A stretch of 15,097 bases of DNA from Clostridia bacterium (GTDB lineage: Bacteria > Bacillota > Clostridia > Oscillospirales > QAMX01), in NCBI GenBank assembly GCA_024404415.1, contig JAKSPX010000008.1, positions 1 to 15,097 on the forward strand, written 5' to 3'. Position 1 is the stretch's first letter. Each line of letters starts with the position of its first letter. The notes under the pieces were generated by a model, which was not told the DNA's origin, searched no databases, and saw nothing but the letters and a program-made list of their open reading frames with translations. Both the position numbers and the translations under genes were made by a program. Below, piece by piece: positions 1 through 7,381 of this stretch.

Positions 1-1357
1 TGAGATAGGCGCCGCAGAGCGCGTCCTGCACCATTTTTGCGTTGCGCGGGTCATCAAGGTCGCTTGAACGCCCCTGGGCGGGGTTTGTCTCGACCGAAGC
101 CAAGTTGATGCTGTCGAAAGAATGGAGGATATACACGTCGTTTTTCGCGGGTCTGGTGCTTTCAAAGAGGTCTTCGTTTGCCTTGATGGCCTCCGCCACC
201 TTTGCCGAGGCGCAGCTTCTGCGCGAGGGCTCGCCCCTTTGATTCATAAGCGCCCATTCAAGCCCTTCAAAGCCCGCCGGACGCGCTTTATAGAGCCAGT
301 AGATCATGCCGCGGCAGCCCGCGCCGATGGCCGTCCAGAGCCAGCGGGTGATATCCCCTGCCGAGGGGCAGAGCGGACGCGATCCCGAGAAGAAGTTTGT
401 ACCGGCCTGCAATTCGGTGATCCAGAAATAGCCGTCCGGATCGGCCGTGGCCGAGCGCGTCATGTCAGCGAACATCCCGACCGAATGGGCGATGCGCTCC
501 GGTTGGAAGCGGGTGGAATGCCACGCCGGATGGCAGGAGCAGCCGAGAAAATCGACGGTTCTGCCCTCTTCATAGAGGTTGCGCCCGCCCTCGCCGGGGT
601 AAGCCTGCGAAATATTGTCGGGATTGATGGTCGTCGGGTGCGCCGGGTCGGTTTCATGCACCAGATCGCCCATTTCTTTTAACTGGTTATTGAGGATATT
701 GGCGTTGAAATTGCCCCAGTCGACGCGCTGCGGATAGCCGGAGGGCAGCTCGCCGCTTCCGTCGGGACGGATCGTCCCGATCCTCTCCGCCAGAGGCGCA
801 TAGGCCTTGCGGAGCTCTTCTTTTTCCGCCTCGGTCGGTTTTTTCTTTTCTATGCTAAAGTAGGTGCCTAAAATGACCGAGCGGTCGTAGCGAATCCTGA
901 GCGCCTCGAGGTCCCAGCCGTAGCAGTCTTCCAGAAGCCACGTGCGGAATAACGGCAGCGTGACGGCGTTGGGTACGACGGTGACCTTAGGCTCATTCTG
1001 CAAGATCCAGCTATGGAGCGCCGGGGACGCGGCGTAACGGGCGACGATTTCTTTATTGCAGGCTTTGAGCGCTTCACGCTCCTTCTGATGATCCGCCGCC
1101 GTTCCCTTCGGGACGGTGAGGGAGGTAAGGGTCGGCGTGAGCTTTAATCCGTACTTCTCCGAAAGCGAGAATACGTCATCCCACACGGTGAAATCATAGG
1201 TGCCGTCGGGTCTTTTCACGGTACCGGGGCTCATAAAGAGGCGTGCGATCTCCAGACGGTTTTCCATCATACCGCGGACATCTTCTTCTATTTCTTTTCT
1301 CGGCTCGCCCAGCGTGACCCAGAGCATACTGCCGATCAGGATATGCTTTTTATCCAC
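1..1357 (-). CDS. GH42-like beta-galactosidase, 3' end cut off by the window edge
   Basis: Probable glycoside hydrolase family 42 enzyme, which removes terminal beta-galactosyl residues. The reading frame stays open from a GTG at 1357 to the window edge (452 residues visible; the family is usually 650-690, so about 200 C-terminal residues lie outside). The TIM-barrel signatures are visible: WILQNEP around residues 117-123 gives the acid/base Glu122, and WITELQAG gives the nucleophile Glu315. This spacing is close to that of characterised GH42 enzymes. It is followed by the IYWLYKARPAGFEGLEW stretch typical of the end of the barrel, and then the start of the second domain. The GTG start was chosen because GAGGG lies 8 bases upstream; an in-frame ATG at 1327 is the alternative. 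No signal peptide is seen, so it is probably cytoplasmic and acts on imported oligosaccharides. It is transcribed divergently from the GntR operon. The family call is sound; the exact substrate is not shown. Confidence 0.85.
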   Translation of the reverse strand, partial: MDKKHILIGSMLWVTLGEPRKEIEEDVRGMMENRLEIARLFMSPGTVKRPDGTYDFTVWDDVFSLSEKYGLKLTPTLTSLTVPKGTAADHQKEREALKACNKEIVARYAASPALHSWILQNEPKVTVVPNAVTLPLFRTWLLEDCYGWDLEALRIRYDRSVILGTYFSIEKKKPTEAEKEELRKAYAPLAERIGTIRPDGSGELPSGYPQRVDWGNFNANILNNQLKEMGDLVHETDPAHPTTINPDNISQAYPGEGGRNLYEEGRTVDFLGCSCHPAWHSTRFQPERIAHSVGMFADMTRSATADPDGYFWITELQAGTNFFSGSRPLCPSAGDITRWLWTAIGAGCRGMIYWLYKARPAGFEGLEWALMNQRGEPSRRSCASAKVAEAIKANEDLFESTRPAKNDVYILHSFDSINLASVETNPAQGRSSDLDDPRNAKMVQDALCGAYL

Positions 1358-1394
1358 AGTAACTTCCCTCTTTTTCTATCAGTATTTAAGCAGT

Positions 1395-1423
1395 ATTATA
1401 CCATTCGTCCCCGGTAAATTCAA
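1395..1423 (-). promoter_or_regulatory. Sigma-A promoter of the GH42 gene
   Basis: Read on the minus strand, TTGAAT (1423-1418) is followed after 17 bases by a perfect TATAAT (1400-1395). The start of transcription would be about 30 bases before the GTG at 1357. It lies back to back with the promoter of the GntR operon. Confidence 0.75.
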
Positions 1424-1448
1424 TCTCCTACACAGTGAAAATTCCCTC

Positions 1449-1477
1449 TTGACAAATAACCGTATTATTGGTATAGT
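1449..1477 (+). promoter_or_regulatory. Sigma-A promoter of the GntR/ABC operon
   Basis: TTGACA (1449-1454), a 17-base spacer and TATAGT (1472-1477) make a near-consensus promoter. Transcription would start near 1484, leaving a leader of about 37 bases before the regulator's ATG at 1521. Both putative operators overlap or immediately follow the promoter, which suggests repression. Confidence 0.8.
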
Positions 1478-1508
1478 ACAGTTGTGAACCGTATTACAGT
1501 CTTAATAC
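1462..1508. promoter_or_regulatory. Two palindromic putative operators for the GntR regulator
   Basis: Two 18-base dyads share the same half-site, of the form GTATTA, six bases, TARTAC. The first is 1462-1479 and overlaps the -10 box; the second is 1491-1508 and lies just after the predicted start site. Their identical left flanks make AACCGTATTA occur twice, 29 bases apart (1458-1467 and 1487-1496). GT...AC dyads are the usual shape of GntR-family sites, and YtrA-type regulators commonly repress their own operon. Binding by the adjacent regulator is an inference. Confidence 0.6.
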
Positions 1509-1520
1509 AGTGAGGGCATC

Positions 1521-1901
1521 ATGATCTCATTTGACGATTTCAGACCGGTCGACGGCAAGCCGATCTACCTACAGATATTGGAATATATCAAGCGCGGCGC
1601 AGTCGCGGGCATCATCAGGGACGGCGACGAGCTTCCCTCCCGCCGGGTGCTCTCAGCCCTGCTCGGCATCAACCCGAACACCGTCCAGAAGGCCTTCAAA
1701 ACGCTGGAGGACGAAAATCTCATCACCTCCCGCGCCGGAGCCAAGAGCTTCATGACGCTGGACGGAGAAAAACTGCGTCACCTTCGCGCCGAGCTTTTAG
1801 AGGATACCGTCTCAGAGATGGCGCGCAAGCTCCGGGAGATGGGCTTATCCAAAGAAGAGGCGCTCCACTTACTTTCAGAACACTGGGAAAAGGAGGAATA
1901 A
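1521..1901 (+). CDS. GntR-family (YtrA-type) transcriptional regulator
   Basis: A 126-residue DNA-binding regulator. The N-terminal winged helix-turn-helix spans roughly residues 10-80 and shows the family hallmarks: PIYLQILEYIKRG, then LPSRRVLSALLGINPNTVQKAFKTLEDENLI. The short C-terminal tail of about 45 residues is helical and carries no ligand-binding domain, which is typical of the YtrA subfamily. In that subfamily the tail serves for dimerisation and the gene sits next to an ABC transporter. GAGGG lies just upstream of the ATG. The stop codon abuts the start of the next gene (TAA at 1899-1901, ATG at 1902), so they are co-transcribed. It probably represses its own operon through the dyads at 1462-1508. 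The inducer cannot be read from the sequence. Confidence 0.92.
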   Translation: MISFDDFRPVDGKPIYLQILEYIKRGAVAGIIRDGDELPSRRVLSALLGINPNTVQKAFKTLEDENLITSRAGAKSFMTLDGEKLRHLRAELLEDTVSEMARKLREMGLSKEEALHLLSEHWEKEE

Positions 1902-2639
1902 ATGATGAAAAAGCATCTTTCCGTCGCCGCACTATACGCAAAACTGACTTTATTGCCGCTATTCCTGATCCTCATCCTCATGGCGGCAGTTGAGCTCGGC
2001 GGGTTTTACCTCTTCGGCTTTGACGGGGCGGAGAGCTTCGGGCAAAACGGAGGCGAGCGCTTCCTGCTCCTCTGCTTTTTCGCCGGTTTCCTCGCGCTCA
2101 CCGTCTTTCTCATCCGTCCCGCAAGCGGCGAGGGCACGGGGTACACCCTGATGCGGCTTCAGATCTCCGAAAAGGCCGCCTTTTTCTGGCACGCCGCGGT
2201 CGCCGCGTTTTCCTACCTCTCCCTCTGGGCTGGCGAGGCCGTCATCCTGTTCCTTCTCGCCAAAGGCTTTGCCGCAGGCGTGGGGTATATCGAAGGGCCG
2301 CAGGGGATCTTCCTCGATTTTTACCGCCGCGATTTCTTCCACGCGATCCTGCCGCTGGACGCCGTGGTTTTGTGGGTGCGGAACGGCATCTTCATCCTTT
2401 CCGCCGCCCTTTCCGCGGCTTATTCGCCGCTCATGCTGCGCCGCAGGAAGAAATTCTTCCTCCCCATCCTCACCTTCGCGCTTCTCGCCGGGCTTTTCAC
2501 CCCCTCGCTTGGCGCTCTGCCCGCGAATGCGGCCATTTCCTCCTTCATTTTCCTCTCGCTTGACGGGCTGACCCTCTGGCGGGCTCTGACCACAGCGCAC
2601 AACGGGAAAGGAGCACATGATGATGAAGAAGCTTTCTGA
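1902..2639 (+). CDS. ABC transporter membrane subunit (large)
   Basis: A 245-residue integral membrane protein with about six hydrophobic segments: near residues 15-38, 52-72, 96-122, 150-172, 184-202 and 206-226. It has a short positively charged N-terminus and an acidic tail. It is probably one half of an ABC exporter channel, judged from its place between a YtrA-type regulator and an ABC ATPase; no motif identifies the permease family with certainty. A strong AAGGAGG lies just upstream of the ATG, inside the end of the regulator gene. The 3' end overlaps the next gene by 23 bases, which implies translational coupling. The substrate is unknown. Confidence 0.75.
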   Translation: MMKKHLSVAALYAKLTLLPLFLILILMAAVELGGFYLFGFDGAESFGQNGGERFLLLCFFAGFLALTVFLIRPASGEGTGYTLMRLQISEKAAFFWHAAVAAFSYLSLWAGEAVILFLLAKGFAAGVGYIEGPQGIFLDFYRRDFFHAILPLDAVVLWVRNGIFILSAALSAAYSPLMLRRRKKFFLPILTFALLAGLFTPSLGALPANAAISSFIFLSLDGLTLWRALTTAHNGKGAHDDEEAF

Positions 2640-3117
2640 CCTCCTGCCACCCGGCGCCGACCCCAAAACCGAACTTGGGAAAAGCGCCGCGTTCGCTTCT
2701 GTCTTCCTCCTTTTCTGGAGCATGACCTTTTTGGCGGACTTTTCTTCGGCCTACGACGATCTCTTTACCTATATCGGCAGGGAAAAGATCCTGCTCGAGG
2801 GTGCGGTGATGGAGCGTTTTTCCGATCTGATGGAGGGGAGATTTGCGGGCTTCTGGCCGTTCCTCCTCTGTCTGGCCGTGACCGCCCTTTTCCATTACCT
2901 CTCCTTCACCCGTTCCCACAGCATCTACGTCATGAAGCGCCTTGAAAGCCCGCTGGAGTTCTATCGGCGCGTTTTCGCTTTCCCGCTCCTCACCCTTGCC
3001 GCCGGGGTGCTCCTCGTCCTGCTCCTCACCGGCATTTACGCCCTGATCTATCGTTTCGTCACGCCTGAGGCGGCCTACCGCGGCCTCACCCTTGATTTTT
3101 GGGAGATGTTCTTATGA
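2617..3117 (+). CDS. ABC transporter membrane subunit (small)
   Basis: A 166-residue membrane protein with about three hydrophobic segments, near residues 24-46, 78-98 and 116-146. The first ATG of three in a row (2617) is taken because AAAGGAG precedes it at a suitable distance. It overlaps the preceding permease gene by 23 bases and the following ATPase gene by the 4-base ATGA at 3114-3117, so all three are co-translated. It is unusually short for an ABC-2 type permease and may pair with the larger subunit as an unequal heterodimer. Alternatively it could be an accessory subunit. I do not recognise a named family. Confidence 0.72.
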   Translation: MMMKKLSDLLPPGADPKTELGKSAAFASVFLLFWSMTFLADFSSAYDDLFTYIGREKILLEGAVMERFSDLMEGRFAGFWPFLLCLAVTALFHYLSFTRSHSIYVMKRLESPLEFYRRVFAFPLLTLAAGVLLVLLLTGIYALIYRFVTPEAAYRGLTLDFWEMFL

Positions 3118-3857
3118 TCGAAATCACCAACCTCACCAAAACCTATCCCGGCCAGACCGCCCTTTCCGGCGTAAATCTGACCCTTGCCCCCGGCGAGATC
3201 GTCGGCCTTTTCGGCGAAAACGGCGCGGGCAAGACCACCCTCATCAAATGTATCCTCGGTCTGCTCCCCTACAAGGGGCAGATCACGCTGGACGGCGAGC
3301 CGATCACGCGGAAAAACATCGCGTGCCTTTCCTTCGCTACCGCGGAGCACAGCCTTTTCCCGCGCCTGACGCCCGCCGGGCACCGCGACTTCTACCGGGA
3401 GCACTTTGAAAAGTTCAACGGGCGGCGCTTCGACGGCCTGATGGATTTCTTCGAGCTTCCGAAGAACAAGCCGCTCTCCGCCTTCTCCACCGGGCAGAAA
3501 AACCAGTTCGAGGTCATTCTGGCGCTTTCGCAGGGCGCGGACTATATTCTGATGGACGAACCCTTCGCCGGGAACGACGTTTTCAACCGCGAGGATTTTT
3601 ACAAGGTCCTGCTCGGTATCCTGGAGCCGCACGAGACCGTGCTCCTTTCCACCCACCTCATCGAAGAGGTGTCGGGATTTGTGAGCCGCGCCGTGCTTCT
3701 AAAGCGTGGGCAGATCATCGGCGACGCCGACACGTCAGGCCTCGACGAACGCGGGATTTCTCTCATCGACTACGTCAAGGAGACCTATCGCTACCGCCCC
3801 GACCGCGTCGGGAAGGCGCTTTCCGACATCACCGGAAAGGAGGACGACCATGCGTAA
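3114..3857 (+). CDS. ABC transporter ATP-binding protein (YtrB/BcrA-like)
   Basis: A 247-residue ATPase that would power the two membrane proteins before it. The order of motifs is complete: Walker A GENGAGKT (residues 34-41, Lys40), signature FSTGQ (124-128), Walker B YILMDEP with Asp148 and Glu149, and the switch histidine His181 in STHLIEEV. Two details are atypical. The Q-loop position reads ATAEHSLFP, with Glu78 or His79 where a glutamine is usual, and the signature is STGQ rather than SGGQ; the latter is common in BcrA/YtrB exporters. The ATG at 3114 is chosen over an upstream TTG at 3099 because it overlaps the previous stop codon and has GGGAGA before it. The role is export or immunity-like transport by family; the cargo is unknown. 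Confidence 0.93.
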   Translation: MIEITNLTKTYPGQTALSGVNLTLAPGEIVGLFGENGAGKTTLIKCILGLLPYKGQITLDGEPITRKNIACLSFATAEHSLFPRLTPAGHRDFYREHFEKFNGRRFDGLMDFFELPKNKPLSAFSTGQKNQFEVILALSQGADYILMDEPFAGNDVFNREDFYKVLLGILEPHETVLLSTHLIEEVSGFVSRAVLLKRGQIIGDADTSGLDERGISLIDYVKETYRYRPDRVGKALSDITGKEDDHA

Positions 3858-5292
3858 AGCCCTTGCGTTGTTTTTAACTCTCGCCCTTCTCCTCACAGGC
3901 GGCATGGTCTATGCATCCCAATCCATCGGCGCGCCGAAGGAGGACCTGACCTACAAGGAGACCACCCTTTACGGCGACCGTTCATCCGCCGAAGGCCTGA
4001 CGCTTGATCTCGTCCTGCAGTACCAGAATCACCTTTTCTGGAAAAGCACCCTTTCCTTCGCCGAAAAAGGCTTTGATTCCGCGACCGATTTTCACTATTC
4101 CGCATCGGAGGAACAGTATAACCGCCCGCATGAGCCCTTTGGCCTGCAAATAACGCCCGCCTTTGACTACGGCTACCCCGTCGAGCCCATCATCGAGGAG
4201 CTGAAAGATTCTCTTGCCCCCGGCGAGCGCATCGAAAAAGACGTCCGTCTGGCCGATTATTACAAATATTATCCTCTGAACATTTCGATCGACCTTTCTG
4301 ATCTCTTTTACGGCTTCGATCCTTTTGAGGATCCGGCCAAGGCCCCCGAAACGCCGGAGAGCTACGCGCTGCGCGAGATCGTCTCTTTCTTCAAAATCCC
4401 GGTCATTGAAGACGAATATATCCACGTCACGGCAAGCCGTGTGGCATCCGGCAATTCCGCCGAGTGCTCCGGCTGGGGAGAATCCGACAAGGGGGATTGC
4501 TTCAATTTCTACGTCTCCGGCGCGGTGGGAGAAGACGCCTGCTACGTCACCTTCCCCAACCGCACCAGAGAAGGGAAGACCGTCGATACCTCCGGAATTC
4601 CCGGCGGTTACGGTATTTATCGTCTCCCCTTCCGCACGGTGGATGAAAAGAATTACCACGGCATGGAATCCTACAAGGGGCCGGACGTGATCGCCGACGA
4701 GCTTGCGCTTTTTGCCCCGCTCGACGAATCGGTTCTCGTCACCCATTTCTCCATCAGCGGGGACAAAAAAGACCTCATCCTCCACACCAATGAAAACGGC
4801 CGCTACATCGTCACCATCCTCGACCCCGCGACGGGCGAGACCCGTCAGCGGCTTGAGATATGCGAGGACGACCCGGAGCAATGGTCGACCGTGGTGGAAA
4901 GAGAAAATTTCATCTTCATCCAGACCCGCGATTACCACGTTTATCTCCTTGCGAAGGATGCCGATGGCCGTTACAGCCTCCGGATCGACGCACCTGCCGT
5001 CGGCAACGGCCTTGAGGAGCGCTTCGCGATCTGGGATAGCTACGATCAGTTCATGACCTATGACGGCGAGCGGCTGGCCTTCGCGGGCGTTCTGATGATG
5101 CCAAACGGCATATCCCTTTACGACACCGACCCCGAGGGGGATTTTCTCCTCGCCGTCTACGATCGTGGTGGCCTATCCTATGCCGCCGCCTTCAAAAGCA
5201 GTCTCTCGGAAGCCAACACCGAACGTACCGGCTACCAGGAACGCATCTTCCCCCGCACTTCCGACCCGGTGCGTGTGAGCTGGGAAGGATGA
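3850..5292 (+). CDS. Secreted beta-rich protein of the ABC operon, function unknown
   Basis: A 480-residue protein with a clear signal peptide (residues 1-24; hydrophobic LALFLTLALLLTGG, cleavage likely after VYA). No lipobox cysteine is present, so it is either released or held at the cell surface another way. The mature part is rich in short beta-type stretches and acidic and aromatic residues. Its last 200 residues repeat phrases such as YIVTILDPATGE, HVYLLAKDADG and GISLYDTDPEGD, which resemble the blades of a beta-propeller; this fold is an inference. The start overlaps the ATPase gene by 8 bases and has AAAGGAGG at 3836-3843, so it is translated as part of the operon. It may bind the transported molecule outside the membrane or be the operon's sensor. 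I recognise no named family. Confidence 0.85.
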   Translation: MRKALALFLTLALLLTGGMVYASQSIGAPKEDLTYKETTLYGDRSSAEGLTLDLVLQYQNHLFWKSTLSFAEKGFDSATDFHYSASEEQYNRPHEPFGLQITPAFDYGYPVEPIIEELKDSLAPGERIEKDVRLADYYKYYPLNISIDLSDLFYGFDPFEDPAKAPETPESYALREIVSFFKIPVIEDEYIHVTASRVASGNSAECSGWGESDKGDCFNFYVSGAVGEDACYVTFPNRTREGKTVDTSGIPGGYGIYRLPFRTVDEKNYHGMESYKGPDVIADELALFAPLDESVLVTHFSISGDKKDLILHTNENGRYIVTILDPATGETRQRLEICEDDPEQWSTVVERENFIFIQTRDYHVYLLAKDADGRYSLRIDAPAVGNGLEERFAIWDSYDQFMTYDGERLAFAGVLMMPNGISLYDTDPEGDFLLAVYDRGGLSYAAAFKSSLSEANTERTGYQERIFPRTSDPVRVSWEG

Positions 5293-5310
5293 GATACGAG
5301 GTATAGGTGT

Positions 5311-5625
5311 ATGATGAAAAAAGACCTTTATTTTCTTCCGGCAGTTCTTGCCTTGTGTGCATACGCCGTATTGGCCTATACGAGCGGTTTCAAAGCACTC
5401 GACCCGTGGGTATGGGTTTGTATCGCCATGATGTTCCTATCCGCCGTAATAATGGCCTTTGGCAAATGGCACGGCGCTATATGCGGATTTGTTGTCGGCG
5501 TAGTCGTGATCTACATGAGTACGCAGTATACCGGGCAGGTGATCGACATCGAATTGCCTTTGGGCCTTATTCTCTGTGTTTTTTATCTGACGTGTGGTGT
5601 TGTCACGTATAATAGGCACAAATAA
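5311..5625 (+). CDS. Small four-helix membrane protein, function unknown
   Basis: A 104-residue hydrophobic protein with about four membrane segments, near residues 5-24, 32-50, 53-70 and 80-98. GAGG lies 9 bases before the ATG at 5311. The gene starts 18 bases after the secreted-protein gene and may be the last member of that operon, but its base composition is less GC-rich than the genes before it, so it may have a separate history. Its TAA stop (5623-5625) is part of the left arm of the large inverted repeat that follows, so the repeat may have trimmed or replaced the original 3' end. No known family is recognised. Confidence 0.7.
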   Translation: MMKKDLYFLPAVLALCAYAVLAYTSGFKALDPWVWVCIAMMFLSAVIMAFGKWHGAICGFVVGVVVIYMSTQYTGQVIDIELPLGLILCVFYLTCGVVTYNRHK

Positions 5626-5712
5626 ACCGTAGCGGCGCGCATTGCGCGCCTAATGGGGTTGGTATATAGACCAGCCTTCTTAGGCGCGCAATGCGCGCCG
5701 CTACGATTTATT
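5621..5712. repeat. Nested palindromic repeat (33-base inverted arms)
   Basis: Arms 5621-5653 and 5680-5712 are reverse complements at 32 of 33 positions. Each arm contains its own perfect palindrome (GGCGCGCA, T, TGCGCGCC), and the 26-base loop can fold again (GGTTGGT against GACCAGCC). The element lies between convergent genes, 15 bases past the stop of the CapA-like gene and overlapping the stop of the small membrane protein. It has no proper T-run, so it is more like a dispersed REP or MITE-type repeat than a plain terminator, though it could stop or stabilise transcripts from both sides. Confidence 0.85.
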
Positions 5713-5727
5713 CAAAATCACTATACG

Positions 5728-6852
5728 TTAATAAAGGTCATATTCTTCCGCGATATCTTCATACCGGGCAAGTCCCCCGGCGAAGACGTTGGCAAGGGCA
5801 AGCGCGGTCTTCCGCACCGTTTCGTCCCCCGTCTTGCGCCAGAGATCGAAGGCATTTTCGGGGCAGGCGACGCCCGAGACCTCGTTAAGTGCAAAAACCT
5901 CAAACGAAATATGCTCGGAGATGCCTTTCTCAGTCTTTTCAAGCTTCAGATGCAGGATGACCGAATAGCGCATATCCACATCGCCCGGATCCTCCTGGTG
6001 ATAGGTGAAGATGAGGTTTCCGAGGCAGTAGGCTGTGAAAACGCCGTCCTTTTTCTCCGAAGGCTGGATGACGTGCGGGTGGTTGCCGATGATGAGATCG
6101 GCTCCAAATTCCCGGAGTTTTTCCATGATCAAGCGGGAATAGGCATCCGGCTCGCCGTTTCGCTGGCCGCCGACGTGCGCCAAAACGATGACGTAATCGG
6201 CTTCCTCTTTGGCTCTTTTGACGTCCGCCTCCAGCCTCTCGAGATACGGCTTCACGACCGCGTCATAAACGGGATTCGGCTTCCTGTAAAGCTCTTCTAC
6301 CTTTGCCGCGATGTCCTCCGCGCTCTCCAAAAGGTGAATGGATCCGTCCTTCGTTTCCTCCGGCTGGAAGAGATTGACCATCCACTCATGTTCTAAAAAG
6401 CGCCGATGCGCAAAGGCGTTGGTGCCGTAGGTGTAGGCAATGAAAGCGACCTTGATGCCGCCGATCTCCCTGACGAAGACGCGGCTTGCGTCCTCGGCGG
6501 CGTTGGTGCCCGTCACGTCAAAGCCGTACTTCCGGCAGTTCCGAATCGTTTTGAGTAAGCCTTCCTCGCCGCGGTCCATGACGTGGTTATTCGCAAGTGA
6601 AAGAAGGTCAAAGCCCGCCTTTTTTAAGGACGCGAGGTAGTTTTCCGACGTATTGAAGGCGTAACGCTCGAAGGTGAAGCGCAGCTCCTCCCCCGCGACC
6701 GGGGTTTCGAGGTTGCCGACCACGTAATCGGAACCCTTCATAGCGTCCTTGATATGGGGGAATATCCCGTCAAACTGATTGCCGGTCAAGGCCGCCATTT
6801 CGCATTCGCACATCATGTCCCCAGTGAAGGAGATCGTCACTGTGTTCTTCAT
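5728..6852 (-). CDS. CapA-family protein (PGA_cap, metallophosphatase-like)
   Basis: A 374-residue protein of the CapA family, whose members take part in making or anchoring poly-gamma-glutamate and similar capsules and share a calcineurin-like metallophosphoesterase fold. The expected motifs appear in order: FTGDMM (residues 9-14), VGNLETP near 45-51, LANNHVMDRGEEGL near 86-99, AHVGGQ around 226-231 and GNHPHVIQP around 255-263. The usual HWG motif is replaced by HVGG. There is no signal peptide or membrane anchor, unlike many CapA proteins, so it may act in the cytoplasm on a different substrate. It is the third gene of an operon, 14 bases after the FMN-binding gene, with a clear AAAGGAGAA site. 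Confidence 0.88.
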   Translation of the reverse strand: MKNTVTISFTGDMMCECEMAALTGNQFDGIFPHIKDAMKGSDYVVGNLETPVAGEELRFTFERYAFNTSENYLASLKKAGFDLLSLANNHVMDRGEEGLLKTIRNCRKYGFDVTGTNAAEDASRVFVREIGGIKVAFIAYTYGTNAFAHRRFLEHEWMVNLFQPEETKDGSIHLLESAEDIAAKVEELYRKPNPVYDAVVKPYLERLEADVKRAKEEADYVIVLAHVGGQRNGEPDAYSRLIMEKLREFGADLIIGNHPHVIQPSEKKDGVFTAYCLGNLIFTYHQEDPGDVDMRYSVILHLKLEKTEKGISEHISFEVFALNEVSGVACPENAFDLWRKTGDETVRKTALALANVFAGGLARYEDIAEEYDLY

Positions 6853-6866
6853 GAAACAATTCTCCT

Positions 6867-7364
6867 TTATTGCGACATGGCCGCTTTTTCCGCAGGCGTG
6901 GCGCGGTGTTTGGCCGTGTATTCACTCACATCGATGCGGATCACACTGACGATGGAAACCAGTCTCTCATTAAAGACAAAATCCTTGCCGGTCTGTGTCT
7001 TCATGAGTATGGCCATGGCGCGGATCTTTTCCTCTGTATCCTCCACGATGGTCGCTCTGCCGCGCCCCATCAGAGAATAATAGGAGGTGCCGTACTGGCA
7101 GGGCAGGACCCCCTCGAAGGGCTCGACCTCACATTCCATTTCGACGGCGCAGACCGGGTTCTTGCGGATGACGTCCAGCTTATATCCCTTTGCCGCGCTG
7201 TGGATATAAAGGGTCAGCCTGCCCTCTTCCATCGTAAAGCCGTAATTCATCGGCACGATGTAGGGAAGTCCGTCGTCCACCAGTCCAAGATGCAGGACCT
7301 TGCACTCTTCAAGGATCCGAACGATCTTTTCGGGCTCTTTGACTTCCAGTTCGCGTCTTGTCAT
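6867..7364 (-). CDS. Pyridoxamine 5'-phosphate oxidase-like FMN-binding protein (NimA-like)
   Basis: A 165-residue split-barrel flavoprotein. Its N-terminal pattern (ILEECKVLHLGLVDDGLPYIVPMNYGF) and its IHSAAKGYKLDVIRKNPVCAVEME stretch are characteristic of the NimA branch of the pyridoxamine-phosphate-oxidase fold. Members bind FMN or heme, and some reduce nitroimidazole drugs. The YYSLMGRGRATIVED stretch (residues about 94-108) is also typical of this group. It sits 17 bases after the Fe-alcohol dehydrogenase gene and 14 before the CapA gene, so it is the middle gene of the operon. The physiological reductase role is not established; a drug-resistance role is only a possibility. Confidence 0.88.
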   Translation of the reverse strand: MTRRELEVKEPEKIVRILEECKVLHLGLVDDGLPYIVPMNYGFTMEEGRLTLYIHSAAKGYKLDVIRKNPVCAVEMECEVEPFEGVLPCQYGTSYYSLMGRGRATIVEDTEEKIRAMAILMKTQTGKDFVFNERLVSIVSVIRIDVSEYTAKHRATPAEKAAMSQ

Positions 7365-7381
7365 ATTTTTTCTCCTTAAAA

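Noticed and set aside
1959..2723. Long minus-strand open frame of 254 codons opposite the permease gene
   Set aside because: Its product is dominated by charged low-complexity sequence (Glu, Lys, Gly, Arg), has no ribosome site, and lies antisense to a hydrophobic membrane protein whose codon pattern explains it.
3982..4938. Minus-strand open frame of 318 codons opposite the secreted-protein gene
   Set aside because: The plus-strand gene has a signal peptide, a strong ribosome site and operon overlap; the antisense frame has none and looks like a GC-bias shadow.
5653..6396. Plus-strand open frame of 247 codons opposite the CapA-like gene
   Set aside because: It starts inside the hairpin repeat and runs antisense to a well-supported CapA family gene.
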